64,000 nt of DNA from JANQOH01 sp965200095 (GCA_965200095.1 OZ241350.1:124001-188000); one strand, 5' to 3'; positions 52,535-61,549 are shown, numbered from the stretch's first letter. Numbers and translations: made by a program. The notes: generated by a model from the letters alone, not told the origin.

Positions 52535-53288
52535 AGGGCGCTGCCGCGCGGCGGCGCGCGGCGACGAGATTGTCGACCCACGCCGCGGCGGCGGCGACCG
52601 TCGGGACGCGCGGCGGCTCGGGCGGCGGCGGCCGGTCGACGATCAGCACCGGAAGACCGAGCGCCCGCGCCGCGGCGACCTTGCCGTAGGCCGCGCGTCC
52701 GCCGGCGTTCTTCGTCACCACCAGATCGACCGCCTCGCGGCGCAGGAAAGCGCGCTCCGACGCCTCGTCGAACGGCCCTCGCGACACCCGGACCTCGGCG
52801 CCGGGGATCGGCGTCTCGTCCGGAGGCTCGAAGACGCGGACGACGAACCTCGCGTCCGTGCACGCGGCGAACGCTGCGAGGCCGCTTCGGCCGATAGCGA
52901 GAAGCGGCCGCCGCCCGAGCCTCTCCGCCTGCGCCGCCGCCGCGGCGGCGTCGGCCGCGGCGGTCCATCGATCCCCGGGCCGGCGGGTCCAGGGGGGGCG
53001 GACCAGCGCCAGCCGCGGCAGGCCGCGGCGGCGGCAGGCGGCGGCGGCGTTCGCCGAAATCGTCGCGGCGAAGGGGTGGGTCGCGTCCACCGTCGCGTCG
53101 ATGGCGTTCGTTTCCAGCCAGCGCTCCAGGCCTGCGGCGCCGCCGAACCCGCCGACCCGCATCGCTCCGGCGGGCCGCTTCGGCGCCCGGGTGCGCCCGG
53201 CCATCGAGGTGATCGTCGCGACGCCGGGGCGATCCGCCAGCGCGTTCGCCAGCGCGCGCGCTTCCGCCGTGCCGCCGAGGATGAGCAG
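52503..53288 (-). CDS. cobK: Precorrin-6A reductase
   Basis: About 261 residues. NAD(P)H-dependent reduction of the corrin macrocycle. Seen: LLILGGTAEARALANAL at the start, then MAGRTRAPKRPAGAMRVGGFGG, DATHPFAATISANAAAACR and TKNAGG near the end, typical of CobK/CbiJ. The family opening ILGGTAEA lies upstream of the first ATG (53204), yet no ATG, GTG or TTG precedes it in frame before a stop, so I place the start at a CTG at 53286-53288; this is an inference. It directly follows cbiD. Confidence 0.82.
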   Translation of the reverse strand: MLILGGTAEARALANALADRPGVATITSMAGRTRAPKRPAGAMRVGGFGGAAGLERWLETNAIDATVDATHPFAATISANAAAACRRRGLPRLALVRPPWTRRPGDRWTAAADAAAAAAQAERLGRRPLLAIGRSGLAAFAACTDARFVVRVFEPPDETPIPGAEVRVSRGPFDEASERAFLRREAVDLVVTKNAGGRAAYGKVAAARALGLPVLIVDRPPPPEPPRVPTVAAAAAWVDNLVAARRRAAAPFTPIRRDARR

Positions 53289-53289
53289 C

Positions 53290-54378
53290 CTAAACGTCGC
53301 CCTCTCCCGCCGCGGCGAGAAGCCGCCCCGCGCGGTCGTATATCAGCGTGTCCACCGCGACGCGGGGGCCCGCGGTCTCCTGCGCCACTGCGCGGGCGCG
53401 CTCGGCGACGGCCCCGGCGAGGCGCGCCGCATCGGCGTCGCCGAGGAGCGAGAGCGCCGCGCCGGCGGTCGCCGCCCGGCGCGCGGCCGCGACGGCTTGC
53501 GGCGCCGCGCCGAGCGCCGCCATGCGGTCCGCCAGCCAGCCGATGTCCACCTGTCCTCGCGACGAATGGAGGTCGAGGCGTCCCTGGGCGAGTTTGCACA
53601 TCTTGGCGAACCCTCCGGCGAGAGCGAGGCGCGCGACGGGCCGGCGGCGCAGATATTTCAACACGCCCCCGGCGAAGTCGCCCATGTCGATGAGAGCGGT
53701 TTCCGGCAGGCGGTAACGCGCGCGCACCGCCGCCTCGCTGGCGCGGCCCGTCGCCGCGGCGATGCGGTCGTGGCCGGCGGCGCGCGCCACGTCGATGCCG
53801 CGGTGAATGGCGGCGATCCATGCGGCGCAGGAATAGGGCGTCACCACTCCAGTGGTGCCGAGGACCGACAATCCGCCCCGGACGCCGAGGCGGCCGTTCA
53901 TCGTTTTCCGGGCCAGCGCCGCCCCGTTTTCGATGCCGATCTCGACCGCGGCGTCGCCGGCGCCGCCCGCGGCGCGCGCCGCCGCCGCCACCGCCGCCGC
54001 GATCATCGTGCGCGGCGCCGGGTTGATCGCCGGCTCGCCCACCGCGAGGGCAAGGCCGGGCCGCGTCACCGTGCCGACCCCCTCCCCGGCGCGGAACGTC
54101 ACGCCGCTCCCCGGCGTCCCTTCGCGCACCGTCGCGACGACCAGCGCGCCATGCGTGACGTCGGGGTCGTCGCCCGCGTCCTTGACCACTCCGGCGGTCG
54201 CCCAGCCGTCGCCGAGCGCTTCGCGGGCGAGCGCGAAGGCCGGGCGCCGTCCGCCCGGAAGCGCGACCGGGACCGGATCGGGGAACCTTCCGGTCAGCAG
54301 CGCTTCGTAAGCCGCGCGCGCGGCCGCCGCGGCGCAGGCGCCCGTAGTCCAGCCGTGACGAAGCGGTCGCTTGTTCAT
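53290..54378 (-). CDS. cbiD: Cobalt-precorrin-5B C1-methyltransferase
   Basis: 362 residues. Methylates C1 in corrin synthesis. Opens MNKRPLRHGWTTGACAAAAA (signature LR-x-GWTTG-x-CAAAA), then VVKDAGDDPDVTHGALVVA and GTTGVVTPYSCAAW. I chose the ATG at 54378 rather than 54468, as homologs start at LR-x-G-x-TTG. CbiD belongs to the early-cobalt-insertion route; with CobK it suggests that branch or a mixed set. The start region is divergent from cobA. Confidence 0.93.
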   Translation of the reverse strand: MNKRPLRHGWTTGACAAAAARAAYEALLTGRFPDPVPVALPGGRRPAFALAREALGDGWATAGVVKDAGDDPDVTHGALVVATVREGTPGSGVTFRAGEGVGTVTRPGLALAVGEPAINPAPRTMIAAAVAAAARAAGGAGDAAVEIGIENGAALARKTMNGRLGVRGGLSVLGTTGVVTPYSCAAWIAAIHRGIDVARAAGHDRIAAATGRASEAAVRARYRLPETALIDMGDFAGGVLKYLRRRPVARLALAGGFAKMCKLAQGRLDLHSSRGQVDIGWLADRMAALGAAPQAVAAARRAATAGAALSLLGDADAARLAGAVAERARAVAQETAGPRVAVDTLIYDRAGRLLAAAGEGDV

Positions 54379-54466
54379 CGCATTTTCCACATTAGCCCCG
54401 CCGCCCCGGTCCCGCCCGTCCTTTCCGCGTTCCGCCCGCCCGGCGGCGGGTGTAAAGACGGCTTTC

Positions 54467-55324
54467 ATGTCCCGCCGCGCCCCCGCGCTCCCCGCCTTCG
54501 CGCCCGCGACCCTGCTCCCCGGCTGGGTGTGGCTGGTCGGCGCGGGCCCGGGCGACCCGGGGTTGTTGACCCTGCACGCCCGGTATGCGCTGGCGCAGGC
54601 CGACGACGTGGTTTACGACGCGCTGGTCGGCGCCGGGGTGCTCGATCTGATACCGGAGGCCGCCCAACGCCATTACGCCGGCAAGCGGGGCGGCAGGCCG
54701 TCGGCGCGTCAGCCCGACATTTCGCGCCGTCTCGTCGCTCTCGCCCGGCGCGGCCGGCGCGTGGTGCGGCTCAAGGGCGGCGACCCCTACGTCTTCGGGC
54801 GCGGCGGCGAAGAGGCCCTGGCGCTGGTCGGCGCCGGGGTTCCCTTCCGTGTCGTTCCCGGGATATCGGCCGGTCTCGGCGGCCTCGCCCAGGCCGGAAT
54901 CCCGCTCACCCATCGCGAGACCAACGCTTCGGTGACCTTCGTCTCCGGCCACGGCGCCGGCGGCGAAATTCCGGAAACAGCGGACTGGACGGCGATCGCC
55001 CGCGGCTCCCGGACGATCGTCGTCTACATGCCGCTCCGGCGCCTGGCGAATATCTCGGCGCGGCTGCGCGCGGGCGGGCGGAGCGCGGACGAACCGGTCG
55101 CCATCGTGTCGTGCGCCACGACCGCGGATCAGAACGTGGTCGAAACCACGCTGGGCGCCTGCGCCGAGGCCGCGGCGGCGGTCCGGCCGCCCGCCATCGT
55201 CGTCGTCGGCGAAACGGTGCGGCTGCGCGCCGGGCTCGACTGGCTCGGCGCCCTGCGCGGCCGCGCGCTCGACCCCGACCCGCTCGGAACCGCGCCCGCC
55301 GGCGCCGCGGCGGACGGCGAATGA
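54467..55324 (+). CDS. cobA: Uroporphyrinogen-III C-methyltransferase
   Basis: 285 residues. SAM-dependent double methylation that opens corrin and siroheme synthesis. Seen: VWLVGAGPGDPGLLTLHARYAL, ADDVVYDALVG, RRVVRLKGGDPYVFGRGGEE and VPGISAGLGGLAQAGIPLTHR, all SUMT hallmarks. It stands alone (no fused CysG domains). The stop overlaps the cbiA start (ATGA). Confidence 0.95.
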   Translation: MSRRAPALPAFAPATLLPGWVWLVGAGPGDPGLLTLHARYALAQADDVVYDALVGAGVLDLIPEAAQRHYAGKRGGRPSARQPDISRRLVALARRGRRVVRLKGGDPYVFGRGGEEALALVGAGVPFRVVPGISAGLGGLAQAGIPLTHRETNASVTFVSGHGAGGEIPETADWTAIARGSRTIVVYMPLRRLANISARLRAGGRSADEPVAIVSCATTADQNVVETTLGACAEAAAAVRPPAIVVVGETVRLRAGLDWLGALRGRALDPDPLGTAPAGAAADGE

Positions 55325-56646
55325 CTCCGGGATTGATCGTCGCCGCGCCCTCCTCCGGTTGCGGCAAGACCTCGATCGCGCTCGGACTGCTGCGCCGTCT
55401 GCGCGCCGAGGGCGTGCGCGTCGGGGCGTTCAAGGCGGGGCCGGACTATATCGACCCCGCCTTTCACGCCGCCGCGGCCGGGCGCGCCTGCGGCAACCTC
55501 GACCCCTGGGCCATGCGTCCGGCGACGCTCGCCGCCGGCTACCGCGGCGCCGCGCGCGACGCCGACCTCGTGATCGGCGAAGGCGCAATGGGGTTGTTCG
55601 ACGGCGGCGACGGCGGCGCCGGGTCGACAGCCTCGCTCGCCGAAAGCCTCGCCCTTCCCGTGCTGCTCGTCATCGACGCCCGCGGACAGGCCGCATCCGC
55701 CGCCGCGCTCTTCGAGGGGTTCGCCCGTCACCGCCGCGGCGTCGCGGTGGCGGGAGTCGTCGTCAACCGCGTGGCCGGTCGCCGCCACGCCCGGCTGATT
55801 CGCGACGCCTTCCCCGAGCCTCCGCTGGGCTTCGTGCCCGAAGATGCGTCGCTCGCCGTGCCCGGGCGCCATCTCGGCCTCGTCCAGGCGTCGGAGCACC
55901 CCGACCTGGAAGGGTTCCTCGACCGCGCCGCCCGGACCGTCGGCGACGCCGTGGACCTGGACCGCCTGGCGGCTCTCGCCGGCGATCCGGATCTACCGGA
56001 TGAGGACGCCGCCTCCGCGGCGGCGCCCGCGCCGGCGCTCGGCGGTCATATCGCGCTCGCGTCCGACGCGGCGTTCCGATTCGCCTATGAGCATTGGCGC
56101 GCCGCGTGGCGGCGCGCGGGAGTCCGGGTCTCGCCCTTTTCCCCGCTGGCGAACGAAGCGCCGCACGCCGGCGCGGATGCGGTCTACCTGCCGGGCGGCT
56201 ACCCCGAACTGCATGCCGGCCGGCTCGCCGCCGCCACGGGCTTTCTGGACGGGCTGCGCGCCGCCGCCGCCCGCGGCGCCGCGGTCTATGGAGAATGCGG
56301 CGGCTACATGACCCTGGGCGAAGGCATGACCGACCGCGCCGGCAGGCGTCACGCGATGGCCGGGCTGCTTCCCCTGGAGACGAGTTTCGCAGCGCCGAAA
56401 CTCCGTCTCGGTTACCGCACCCTCGGGCCGCGCGCGGACGGGCCGTTCGGACCCGCCGGAAGCGCCTGGCGCGGCCATGAGTTTCACTACGCCGCCGCGG
56501 TCCGGGAAGACCGGTCGCGCGCCGATGCGCTGTTCGACCGGTCGGCGCCGGGCGGCGCGGGCGGCGTCGAGGGACTCCGCCGCGGCCGGGTCTGCGGCTC
56601 GTTTTGCCACCTCATCGACCGGGCGACGGCGACTCCAGCCGGATGA
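55321..56646 (+). CDS. cbiA: Cobyrinate a,c-diamide synthase
   Basis: 441 residues. Glutamine-dependent amidation of cobyrinate side chains a and c. N-terminal ATP-binding domain with PSSGCGKTSIALGLLRRL and FKAGPDYIDPAFH; VIGEGAMGLFDG; then a C-terminal type-1 glutamine amidotransferase with the active Cys in YGECGGYMTLGE and His in RGHEFHYAA. Could equally be labelled CobB (hydrogenobyrinate); CbiD nearby favours CbiA. The 3' end overlaps convergent cbtA by 35 bases. Confidence 0.93.
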   Translation: MTPGLIVAAPSSGCGKTSIALGLLRRLRAEGVRVGAFKAGPDYIDPAFHAAAAGRACGNLDPWAMRPATLAAGYRGAARDADLVIGEGAMGLFDGGDGGAGSTASLAESLALPVLLVIDARGQAASAAALFEGFARHRRGVAVAGVVVNRVAGRRHARLIRDAFPEPPLGFVPEDASLAVPGRHLGLVQASEHPDLEGFLDRAARTVGDAVDLDRLAALAGDPDLPDEDAASAAAPAPALGGHIALASDAAFRFAYEHWRAAWRRAGVRVSPFSPLANEAPHAGADAVYLPGGYPELHAGRLAAATGFLDGLRAAAARGAAVYGECGGYMTLGEGMTDRAGRRHAMAGLLPLETSFAAPKLRLGYRTLGPRADGPFGPAGSAWRGHEFHYAAAVREDRSRADALFDRSAPGGAGGVEGLRRGRVCGSFCHLIDRATATPAG

Positions 56647-57289
56647 ACGCCCACGCGCCGAGTCCGCCGATCGTGAGCCAGAACACGAAATTCGCAGCGA
56701 GACCGGCGCCGACGAAAGAGGCCGCGAGCTCCGCCGGCAACGCCCCGCCATGGGCGTCGCTCTCCGGGCGCGGCGCTCCCGCCGCATGGGGCAGGAGGAT
56801 GAGCGCGACCCCGGCGGCGCGCGCCCACAGCGTCGGGATGAAGACGATCGACGCGAGACCGCCCGCCGTCGCCGCCGCGCAGCCCGCCCACCATAATTGG
56901 CGCGCCTCGAGCGCCGCCGACACCGAACCGGGCAGCTGCGGCGGCAGGCCCGCCGCCGGGGCGAGCGAGAACGCCGCGAATCCGGCGACGCCCCAGGCGA
57001 AGCCCAGCCGCCAGTCGGCCGGCGGCGCGAGAGAAAGCCCCGCCACCAGCAGAAGGGCGAAGGCGCAACCGGCGAGCGCATTGACGAGCGCCGTCAGGAC
57101 AAGGCGGCGCGCCCCTTCCCCGCCCGCGTGTCGGTGGCCGTCGCCATGGGCGCCGTGTCCGTCGTCTTCGAAATTTTCGGCGGCGGCGACAAGCGGCAGC
57201 ACCTTTATCGCCTGGACCGCCGTAAGCGCGATCCCGGCGGCGACGCCGGCGCAGAGCGCCGCCAGGACGATTCGGCGAAAGCCGTTCAA
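56612..57289 (-). CDS. cbtA: CbtA-family cobalt transporter subunit
   Basis: 225 residues with about five membrane helices. Opens LNGFRRIVLAALCAGVAAG, has QAIKVLPLVAAAE and a His-rich loop DDGHGAHGDGHRHAG that could bind metal, followed by helices ending AWAFIRLE. The start is inferred as a TTG at 57287-57289 that overlaps the cbtB stop (ATTGA), as homologs start there and no ATG is near. Cobalt uptake for the surrounding corrin genes. Confidence 0.85.
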   Translation of the reverse strand: MNGFRRIVLAALCAGVAAGIALTAVQAIKVLPLVAAAENFEDDGHGAHGDGHRHAGGEGARRLVLTALVNALAGCAFALLLVAGLSLAPPADWRLGFAWGVAGFAAFSLAPAAGLPPQLPGSVSAALEARQLWWAGCAAATAGGLASIVFIPTLWARAAGVALILLPHAAGAPRPESDAHGGALPAELAASFVGAGLAANFVFWLTIGGLGAWAFIRLESPSPGR

Positions 57290-57468
57290 TGGCAGGGGAA
57301 GGCCAGGCCGTGCCGACTGTCGTGCGCCGCTTCGTGTAACGCCGCAGGGCCGGCGAAGCCGGCGCCGTACAGCAGGGCCAACGCCAGAACCGCAGCGCAC
57401 AACGCCGGAACGAGCGCGCCGGCGGCGCGAACGGTCGGGACATCCTGCGCGACAACCGTCGGCCTCAT
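57286..57468 (-). CDS. cbtB: CbtB-family cobalt transporter subunit
   Basis: 60 residues, one membrane helix (LVPALCAAVLALALLYGAGF) and a C-terminal metal-binding tail HEAAHDSRHGLAFPCH with four His and one Cys, the CbtB hallmark. The ATG at 57468 follows AGGAGA. Translated with cbtA. CbtAB genes are often under a cobalamin riboswitch; I found none that held up in the 255 bases upstream. Confidence 0.88.
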   Translation of the reverse strand: MRPTVVAQDVPTVRAAGALVPALCAAVLALALLYGAGFAGPAALHEAAHDSRHGLAFPCH

Positions 57469-57724
57469 GATCGGTCTCCTCTCGAAACGGCGACAGCCAC
57501 CATAAGGGCCCGGCGCGCGGGAAACAATGACATGTACCGGTTCACGACACATGAGACGACGGATGGGCAGCGAGCAGACTTCCGGCCGCGGGAAGGCCCG
57601 GATGCCGACAGCCCGAACCCGTCGCGTCCCGCATGTGTCCGAACCGGGTCGGACCGGCGGCGTCAGGCGGGCGACGGGGCAGCCCTGTGCGGAGTGTCGA
57701 AGGTCGTTCCGTTCATGCCGCTGC

Positions 57725-58000
57725 CTACAGCAGTTTGACGGCGGCGACGATCACGCCGCCGACTGCGATGAGGCCACCGAAGAAGCGGACGGTGAGGCGT
57801 GTTTCGAGAGCAGCGATGTCGGCCCGCAAATCGGCGCGCAAACCGCCGAGACCCGCATCGAGATCGGCTTTCGTGGCCAGGCCGGCGCGGATGGCCCGCG
57901 CGGCTTCCGCGTGAGCTTCCGCCTGCTTCTCTTCGACTCCGGCTTCCCTGAGCGTGCGCGCATGGGCGAGCGTGTCGAAATCGGCATCGGCGACGACCAT
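57725..58000 (-). CDS. Small coiled-coil membrane protein (DUF1640/CCDC90-like)
   Basis: 91 residues. FDTLAHARTLREAGVEEKQAEAHAEAA, one ATKADLDAGLGGLRADLRADIAALE coil (parts), and a hydrophobic tail FFGGLIAVGGVIVAAVKLL. It matches the short copy at 16029 and the three long copies at 47.8-49.8 kb. It lies in the middle of the cobalamin genes, between cbtB and cobU, with no evident link to them. Confidence 0.75.
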   Translation of the reverse strand: MVVADADFDTLAHARTLREAGVEEKQAEAHAEAARAIRAGLATKADLDAGLGGLRADLRADIAALETRLTVRFFGGLIAVGGVIVAAVKLL

Positions 58001-58158
58001 GCCGCGACCTTAGGACCGGCGCGGTGCGACGCGCAAGGCGTTGTCCTCCCTCCCGGAGACGACCGCAACCGGTCGGTCGCGTTGCGGACGGGGGCGGGGC
58101 GGCGATACAACCCTTTCGGGGCAGCGTTCCGTCGGGAATGCGAGCGGGGAGGCGCGTC

Positions 58159-58695
58159 ATGAACGGCAAGCCCGGGGCCGGAGAGCCGCTCGCTCCGGTC
58201 ACGCTGGTGCTCGGCGGGGCGCGGTCGGGCAAGAGCCGGTTCGCGGAAAGTCTCGTCGCCGCCGGCGCCCGGCGCCCGGTCTACGTCGCTACAGGAAGCG
58301 CGGGCGATGCGGAAATGGCGGCGCGCATCGCCGCGCACCGGGCCCGGCGCGGCGCAGGGTGGGTGACGGTCGAGGAGCCGATCCGCCTCGCGGGCGCGCT
58401 GGCGGCGCTCGATGTCGACTCGGCGGCGCTGGTCGACTGCCTCACGCTGTGGCTCGCCAATCTCATGGAGGCCGGTCTGGACCCGGATGCGGAGCGCCGC
58501 GCATTGACCGCCGCGCTGCGCCGCCTTCCGGCCCCGACGGTCCTGGTCTCCAACGAGGTCGGACAGGGGATCGTCCCGGACAACGCGGCGGCGCGGCGCT
58601 TCCGCGACGCTGCCGGTCTGCTGCACCGGGATGTCGCTGCGGTCGCCGACCGCGTCTATTTCGTCGTCGCCGGCCTGCCCCAAAGGCTCAAGTGA
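58159..58695 (+). CDS. cobU: Adenosylcobinamide kinase/adenosylcobinamide-phosphate guanylyltransferase
   Basis: 178 residues. Phosphorylates adenosylcobinamide and adds GMP in nucleotide-loop assembly. Walker A GGARSGKSRFAE, then VYVATGSAGDAEMAARIAAH, the LVDCLTLWLANL motif and SNEVGQGIVPDNAAARRFRD, all family marks. The ATG at 58159 follows GGGGAGG. The end overlaps convergent cobT by 8 bases. Confidence 0.95.
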   Translation: MNGKPGAGEPLAPVTLVLGGARSGKSRFAESLVAAGARRPVYVATGSAGDAEMAARIAAHRARRGAGWVTVEEPIRLAGALAALDVDSAALVDCLTLWLANLMEAGLDPDAERRALTAALRRLPAPTVLVSNEVGQGIVPDNAAARRFRDAAGLLHRDVAAVADRVYFVVAGLPQRLK

Positions 58696-59713
58696 GAGCG
58701 GATTTGTCGGCCCGTCCCCGGGCGACGCCGGCCTCGGCGAAACTCGCCATGCCCGCATGGCAGGCGAGCGCGGCCTTGACCGTCCCGGCGGCGAGAACCG
58801 CGCCCGAACCTTCGCCCAGGCGCAGCCCGAGGTCGAGGAGCGGGTCGAGGCCCAGCGCCGCGAGCAGGCGTCCGTGCGCGGCTTCCGCCGAACGGTGTCC
58901 CGCGAGGCAATGGTCGAGCGCGCCCGGCGCCGCGCGCGCGAGGACGGCGGCGGCGGCGCAACAGATGAAGCCGTCGAGCAGGACCGGCGTCCGCTTGCGG
59001 CGCGCTCCGGCAATGGCGCCCGCCATCGCCGCGAGTTCGCGCCCGCCGAGTCGCCGCAACGCCTCGAGGGGGTCGCCGATATGGGCGCGGTGGCGCTCCG
59101 CCCCCTGCGCAACGACGGCGCGCTTGCGCGCCAGACCGGCGTCGTCGACCCCCGCGCCGCGCCCCGTCCAGTCGGCGGCGTCGCCGCCGAACAGCGCCAG
59201 GCACAGCGCCGCCGCCGCGGTGCTGTTGCCGATTCCCATTTCGCCGACGCACAGCAGATCGGTTCCCCCGTCGACGCGCTCGAACCCGGTTGCGAAGGCC
59301 TCCGCACATTCCGCTTCGCTCATCGCCGGCGCTTCGGTGAAGTCCGCCGTGGCCGAGTCGAGCGCCAGCGGGACCGAAGAGAATGTCGCCCCGGTCGCCT
59401 CGCAGAGCCGGTTCGCCGCCGCCCCGCCGGCGGCGAAATTCGCCGTCATCTGCGCCGTCACTTCCGCCGGCCAGGCGGATACGCCGCGCGCGACGACGCC
59501 GTGGTTGCCTGCGAACACCAGCAGTTCGATGCGTTCGGCGGTCGCCGGGTGTTTGCCCTGCCATGCCGCCGCCCAGACGGCGATGTCCTCGAGGCGTCCG
59601 AGCGCGCCGGGCGGCTTGGTCAGCGCCGCCTCGCGCGCCCGCGCCGCCGCCGCGGCGGCGGCGTCCGGCCCCGGCGGGTCGGCGATCCGCGCCCTGATGT
59701 CGTCGAGGTTCAT
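58688..59713 (-). CDS. cobT: Nicotinate-nucleotide-dimethylbenzimidazole phosphoribosyltransferase
   Basis: 341 residues. Makes alpha-ribazole phosphate, the lower ligand precursor. Seen: KPPGALGRLEDIAVW, VFAGNHGVVARGVSAWP, GEMGIGNSTAAAALC and GGRELAAMAGAI, with the conserved Glu in LGEGSGA near the C-terminus. The ATG at 59713 is divergent from cobS. The enzyme acts with CobS and CobU in the loop-assembly steps. Confidence 0.95.
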   Translation of the reverse strand: MNLDDIRARIADPPGPDAAAAAAARAREAALTKPPGALGRLEDIAVWAAAWQGKHPATAERIELLVFAGNHGVVARGVSAWPAEVTAQMTANFAAGGAAANRLCEATGATFSSVPLALDSATADFTEAPAMSEAECAEAFATGFERVDGGTDLLCVGEMGIGNSTAAAALCLALFGGDAADWTGRGAGVDDAGLARKRAVVAQGAERHRAHIGDPLEALRRLGGRELAAMAGAIAGARRKRTPVLLDGFICCAAAAVLARAAPGALDHCLAGHRSAEAAHGRLLAALGLDPLLDLGLRLGEGSGAVLAAGTVKAALACHAGMASFAEAGVARGRADKSALT

Positions 59714-59797
59714 GACGCCTCCATGCGCCCCGCGGGATACCGGCGAGTCGTCCTGTGCGAATTCCGGCGCGGCCGTCTTCGCCGCGGAGATGAAATA

Positions 59798-60553
59798 ATG
59801 CGTTTTTCGCTCCTTGTGGACCTCGCAACCGCCGTCGGTTTTCTGACCCTCGCGCCGGCGCCGGGGGGCGGCGGGCTGGACCGGCTGGCGCGCGCGGCGG
59901 GTTTCTTTCCCGTCGTCGGCGCGTTCGTCGGCGCCGCCGGCGGCGCGGCGGCCGCGCTGGCGCTGTGGGCCGGGTTCGGACCGTGGCTCGCGGCGGCGTT
60001 CGCCGTCGCCGCCCAGACCGTCCTGACCGGCGGGTTGCACGAGGACGGTCTCGCGGATTTCGCCGACGGTCTCGGAGGGCGCGACCGCGCCGCCCGCCTC
60101 GCCGCCATGCGCGACGGCGCGGTCGGCGCCTGGGCGGTTCTCGCCCTGGGCGGAGTCATGTGCTTCCGCGTCGGCGCCCTTGCGGGGATACTTGCGGCGG
60201 GCGGCGCGGTCGCCGGGCTGGCAGCGCTCGTGGCGACGGGCGCACTGTCGCGCGCGGCTGTGGCGGGGGCGATGCGCTGGATGAAGCGCGCGCGCGCCGA
60301 CGGTCTCGCCGCGTCCGCGGGCCGCCCGCCGCCCGCCGCGGTGGCGCTGGCGGGGCTGTCGGCGGCGGTGTGCGCCGCGCCCCTGGGCGTTGCCGCCTCC
60401 GCCGCCCTCGCCGCCGCGGCGCTGGGCGCGACCGTTGTCTGCGGCCTGGCGGCGCGACGCCTGGGGGGCGCGACGGGAGACGTGTTCGGCGCCGTCCAGG
60501 CGGTCGCCGAAACCGCCGCCCTGTGCGCTCTCGTCGCCGTTACCGCCGCATAA
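59798..60553 (+). CDS. cobS: Adenosylcobinamide-GDP ribazoletransferase
   Basis: 251 residues, about six membrane helices. Last step of cobalamin assembly in the inner membrane. Seen: AVGFLTLAPAP, FFPVVGAFVGAAGG, LTGGLHEDGLADFADGLGG with the conserved Asp/His, and GGATGDVFGAVQAVAETAALC near the end. ATG at 59798, after GGAGATGAAATA. It is divergent from cobT by 84 bases. Confidence 0.93.
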   Translation: MRFSLLVDLATAVGFLTLAPAPGGGGLDRLARAAGFFPVVGAFVGAAGGAAAALALWAGFGPWLAAAFAVAAQTVLTGGLHEDGLADFADGLGGRDRAARLAAMRDGAVGAWAVLALGGVMCFRVGALAGILAAGGAVAGLAALVATGALSRAAVAGAMRWMKRARADGLAASAGRPPPAAVALAGLSAAVCAAPLGVAASAALAAAALGATVVCGLAARRLGGATGDVFGAVQAVAETAALCALVAVTAA

Positions 60554-60640
60554 GGCGGCGCCGGGCGGCATGGAGGCTCCCTCCCGGCACACCGAAGCGG
60601 CGCCGACGGCGCTCGATCCGTATACGTCGAGGATACCGGA

Positions 60641-61549
60641 TTACTTCTTCAGATCGGCGACCATCGCTTCGATGCGTTCGATCGCGTCGCGCGCATCCGC
60701 CGCCTCCTTGCGGACGGCGCCAAGCGTTTCCTCGGCGCCGGCGGTCGCGACCTCGAGGCGGGCATTGTGCAAATTGTCGATGACCACGGCAATCACCAGG
60801 TTGATCATGATCACTGCCGCGAGCATCACGAAACTCACGAAGAACACCCAGCTCATGGGATGCAACGCCATCGCGATGTACATCACATCGGTCCAGTCCT
60901 CCAGCGTCATCACCCGGAACAGGGTCAGCAGAGCGATGCCGAGCGAACCCCAATGGGTGGGGTCGTGGGCGCCGAACAGGTGCACGCCGGCAACCGCATA
61001 GACGTAATAGACCACCGACAGCAGCAGCATCACATTGCCCAGCCCGGGCAGCGAGCGGATCAGGGTCGAGACGATGAGGCGCAGTTGCGGCGCCACGGTG
61101 ACGACGCGGAGCACGCGCAACAGACGCGCCAGACGCGCGATGAGCGCAAAGGAACCCGCCTCGGGGAGCAGGGCGAGGACGAGGACGGTGAAATCGAACA
61201 GGTTCCAGCCGTCGCGGAAATAACGCCCGAAACGCGGCGCCACGGCGACGAGCTTGATCGCCGCCTCGAGCGCGAACACCGCGAGGGCGACGGCGTAGGC
61301 AACGCGGATCGCGCCGCCGAAACTCGCGCCCAGTGTCCGGCTCGTCTCCAGACCGAGGCCGACGGCGGTGACGAGGATCATTGCGATGACGGCGATTTCG
61401 AAGATGCGCGAGGCGGCGATGCGGCGGCACAGCCGGCGCGGCCGGTCGAACATCGACAGCGTCGGCTGCGGGGCCTCGCCGTCGGGCTCCGCGCGGGCCT
61501 CCCGCCGGCGCGCGAACGCCAGGCCGGCGGTGCGTATCGCTCGCCACAT
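60641..61549 (-). CDS. Single-domain voltage-gated cation channel (NaChBac/CavAb-like)
   Basis: 302 residues. One six-helix voltage-gated domain forming homotetramers in the membrane. S4 is RLARLLRVLRVVTVAPQLR with Arg at 139, 142, 145 and 148. The selectivity filter is TLEDWTD (residues 215-221), where sodium channels such as NavAb have TLESWSM; the two extra Asp match positions that make CavAb calcium-selective. S6 is VMLAAVIMINLVIAVVIDN, followed by a C-terminal coiled coil (residues ~265-302) that would hold the tetramer. The ATG at 61549 precedes an unconserved ~45-residue tail. Confidence 0.9.
   Translation of the reverse strand: MWRAIRTAGLAFARRREARAEPDGEAPQPTLSMFDRPRRLCRRIAASRIFEIAVIAMILVTAVGLGLETSRTLGASFGGAIRVAYAVALAVFALEAAIKLVAVAPRFGRYFRDGWNLFDFTVLVLALLPEAGSFALIARLARLLRVLRVVTVAPQLRLIVSTLIRSLPGLGNVMLLLSVVYYVYAVAGVHLFGAHDPTHWGSLGIALLTLFRVMTLEDWTDVMYIAMALHPMSWVFFVSFVMLAAVIMINLVIAVVIDNLHNARLEVATAGAEETLGAVRKEAADARDAIERIEAMVADLKK

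Noticed and set aside
57469..57724. Cobalamin riboswitch upstream of cbtB
   Set aside because: GGCTGCCCC is seen on the minus strand and GGGAAGGC only on the plus strand; the B12-box GCCACTG is missing, so no single strand carries the needed order.
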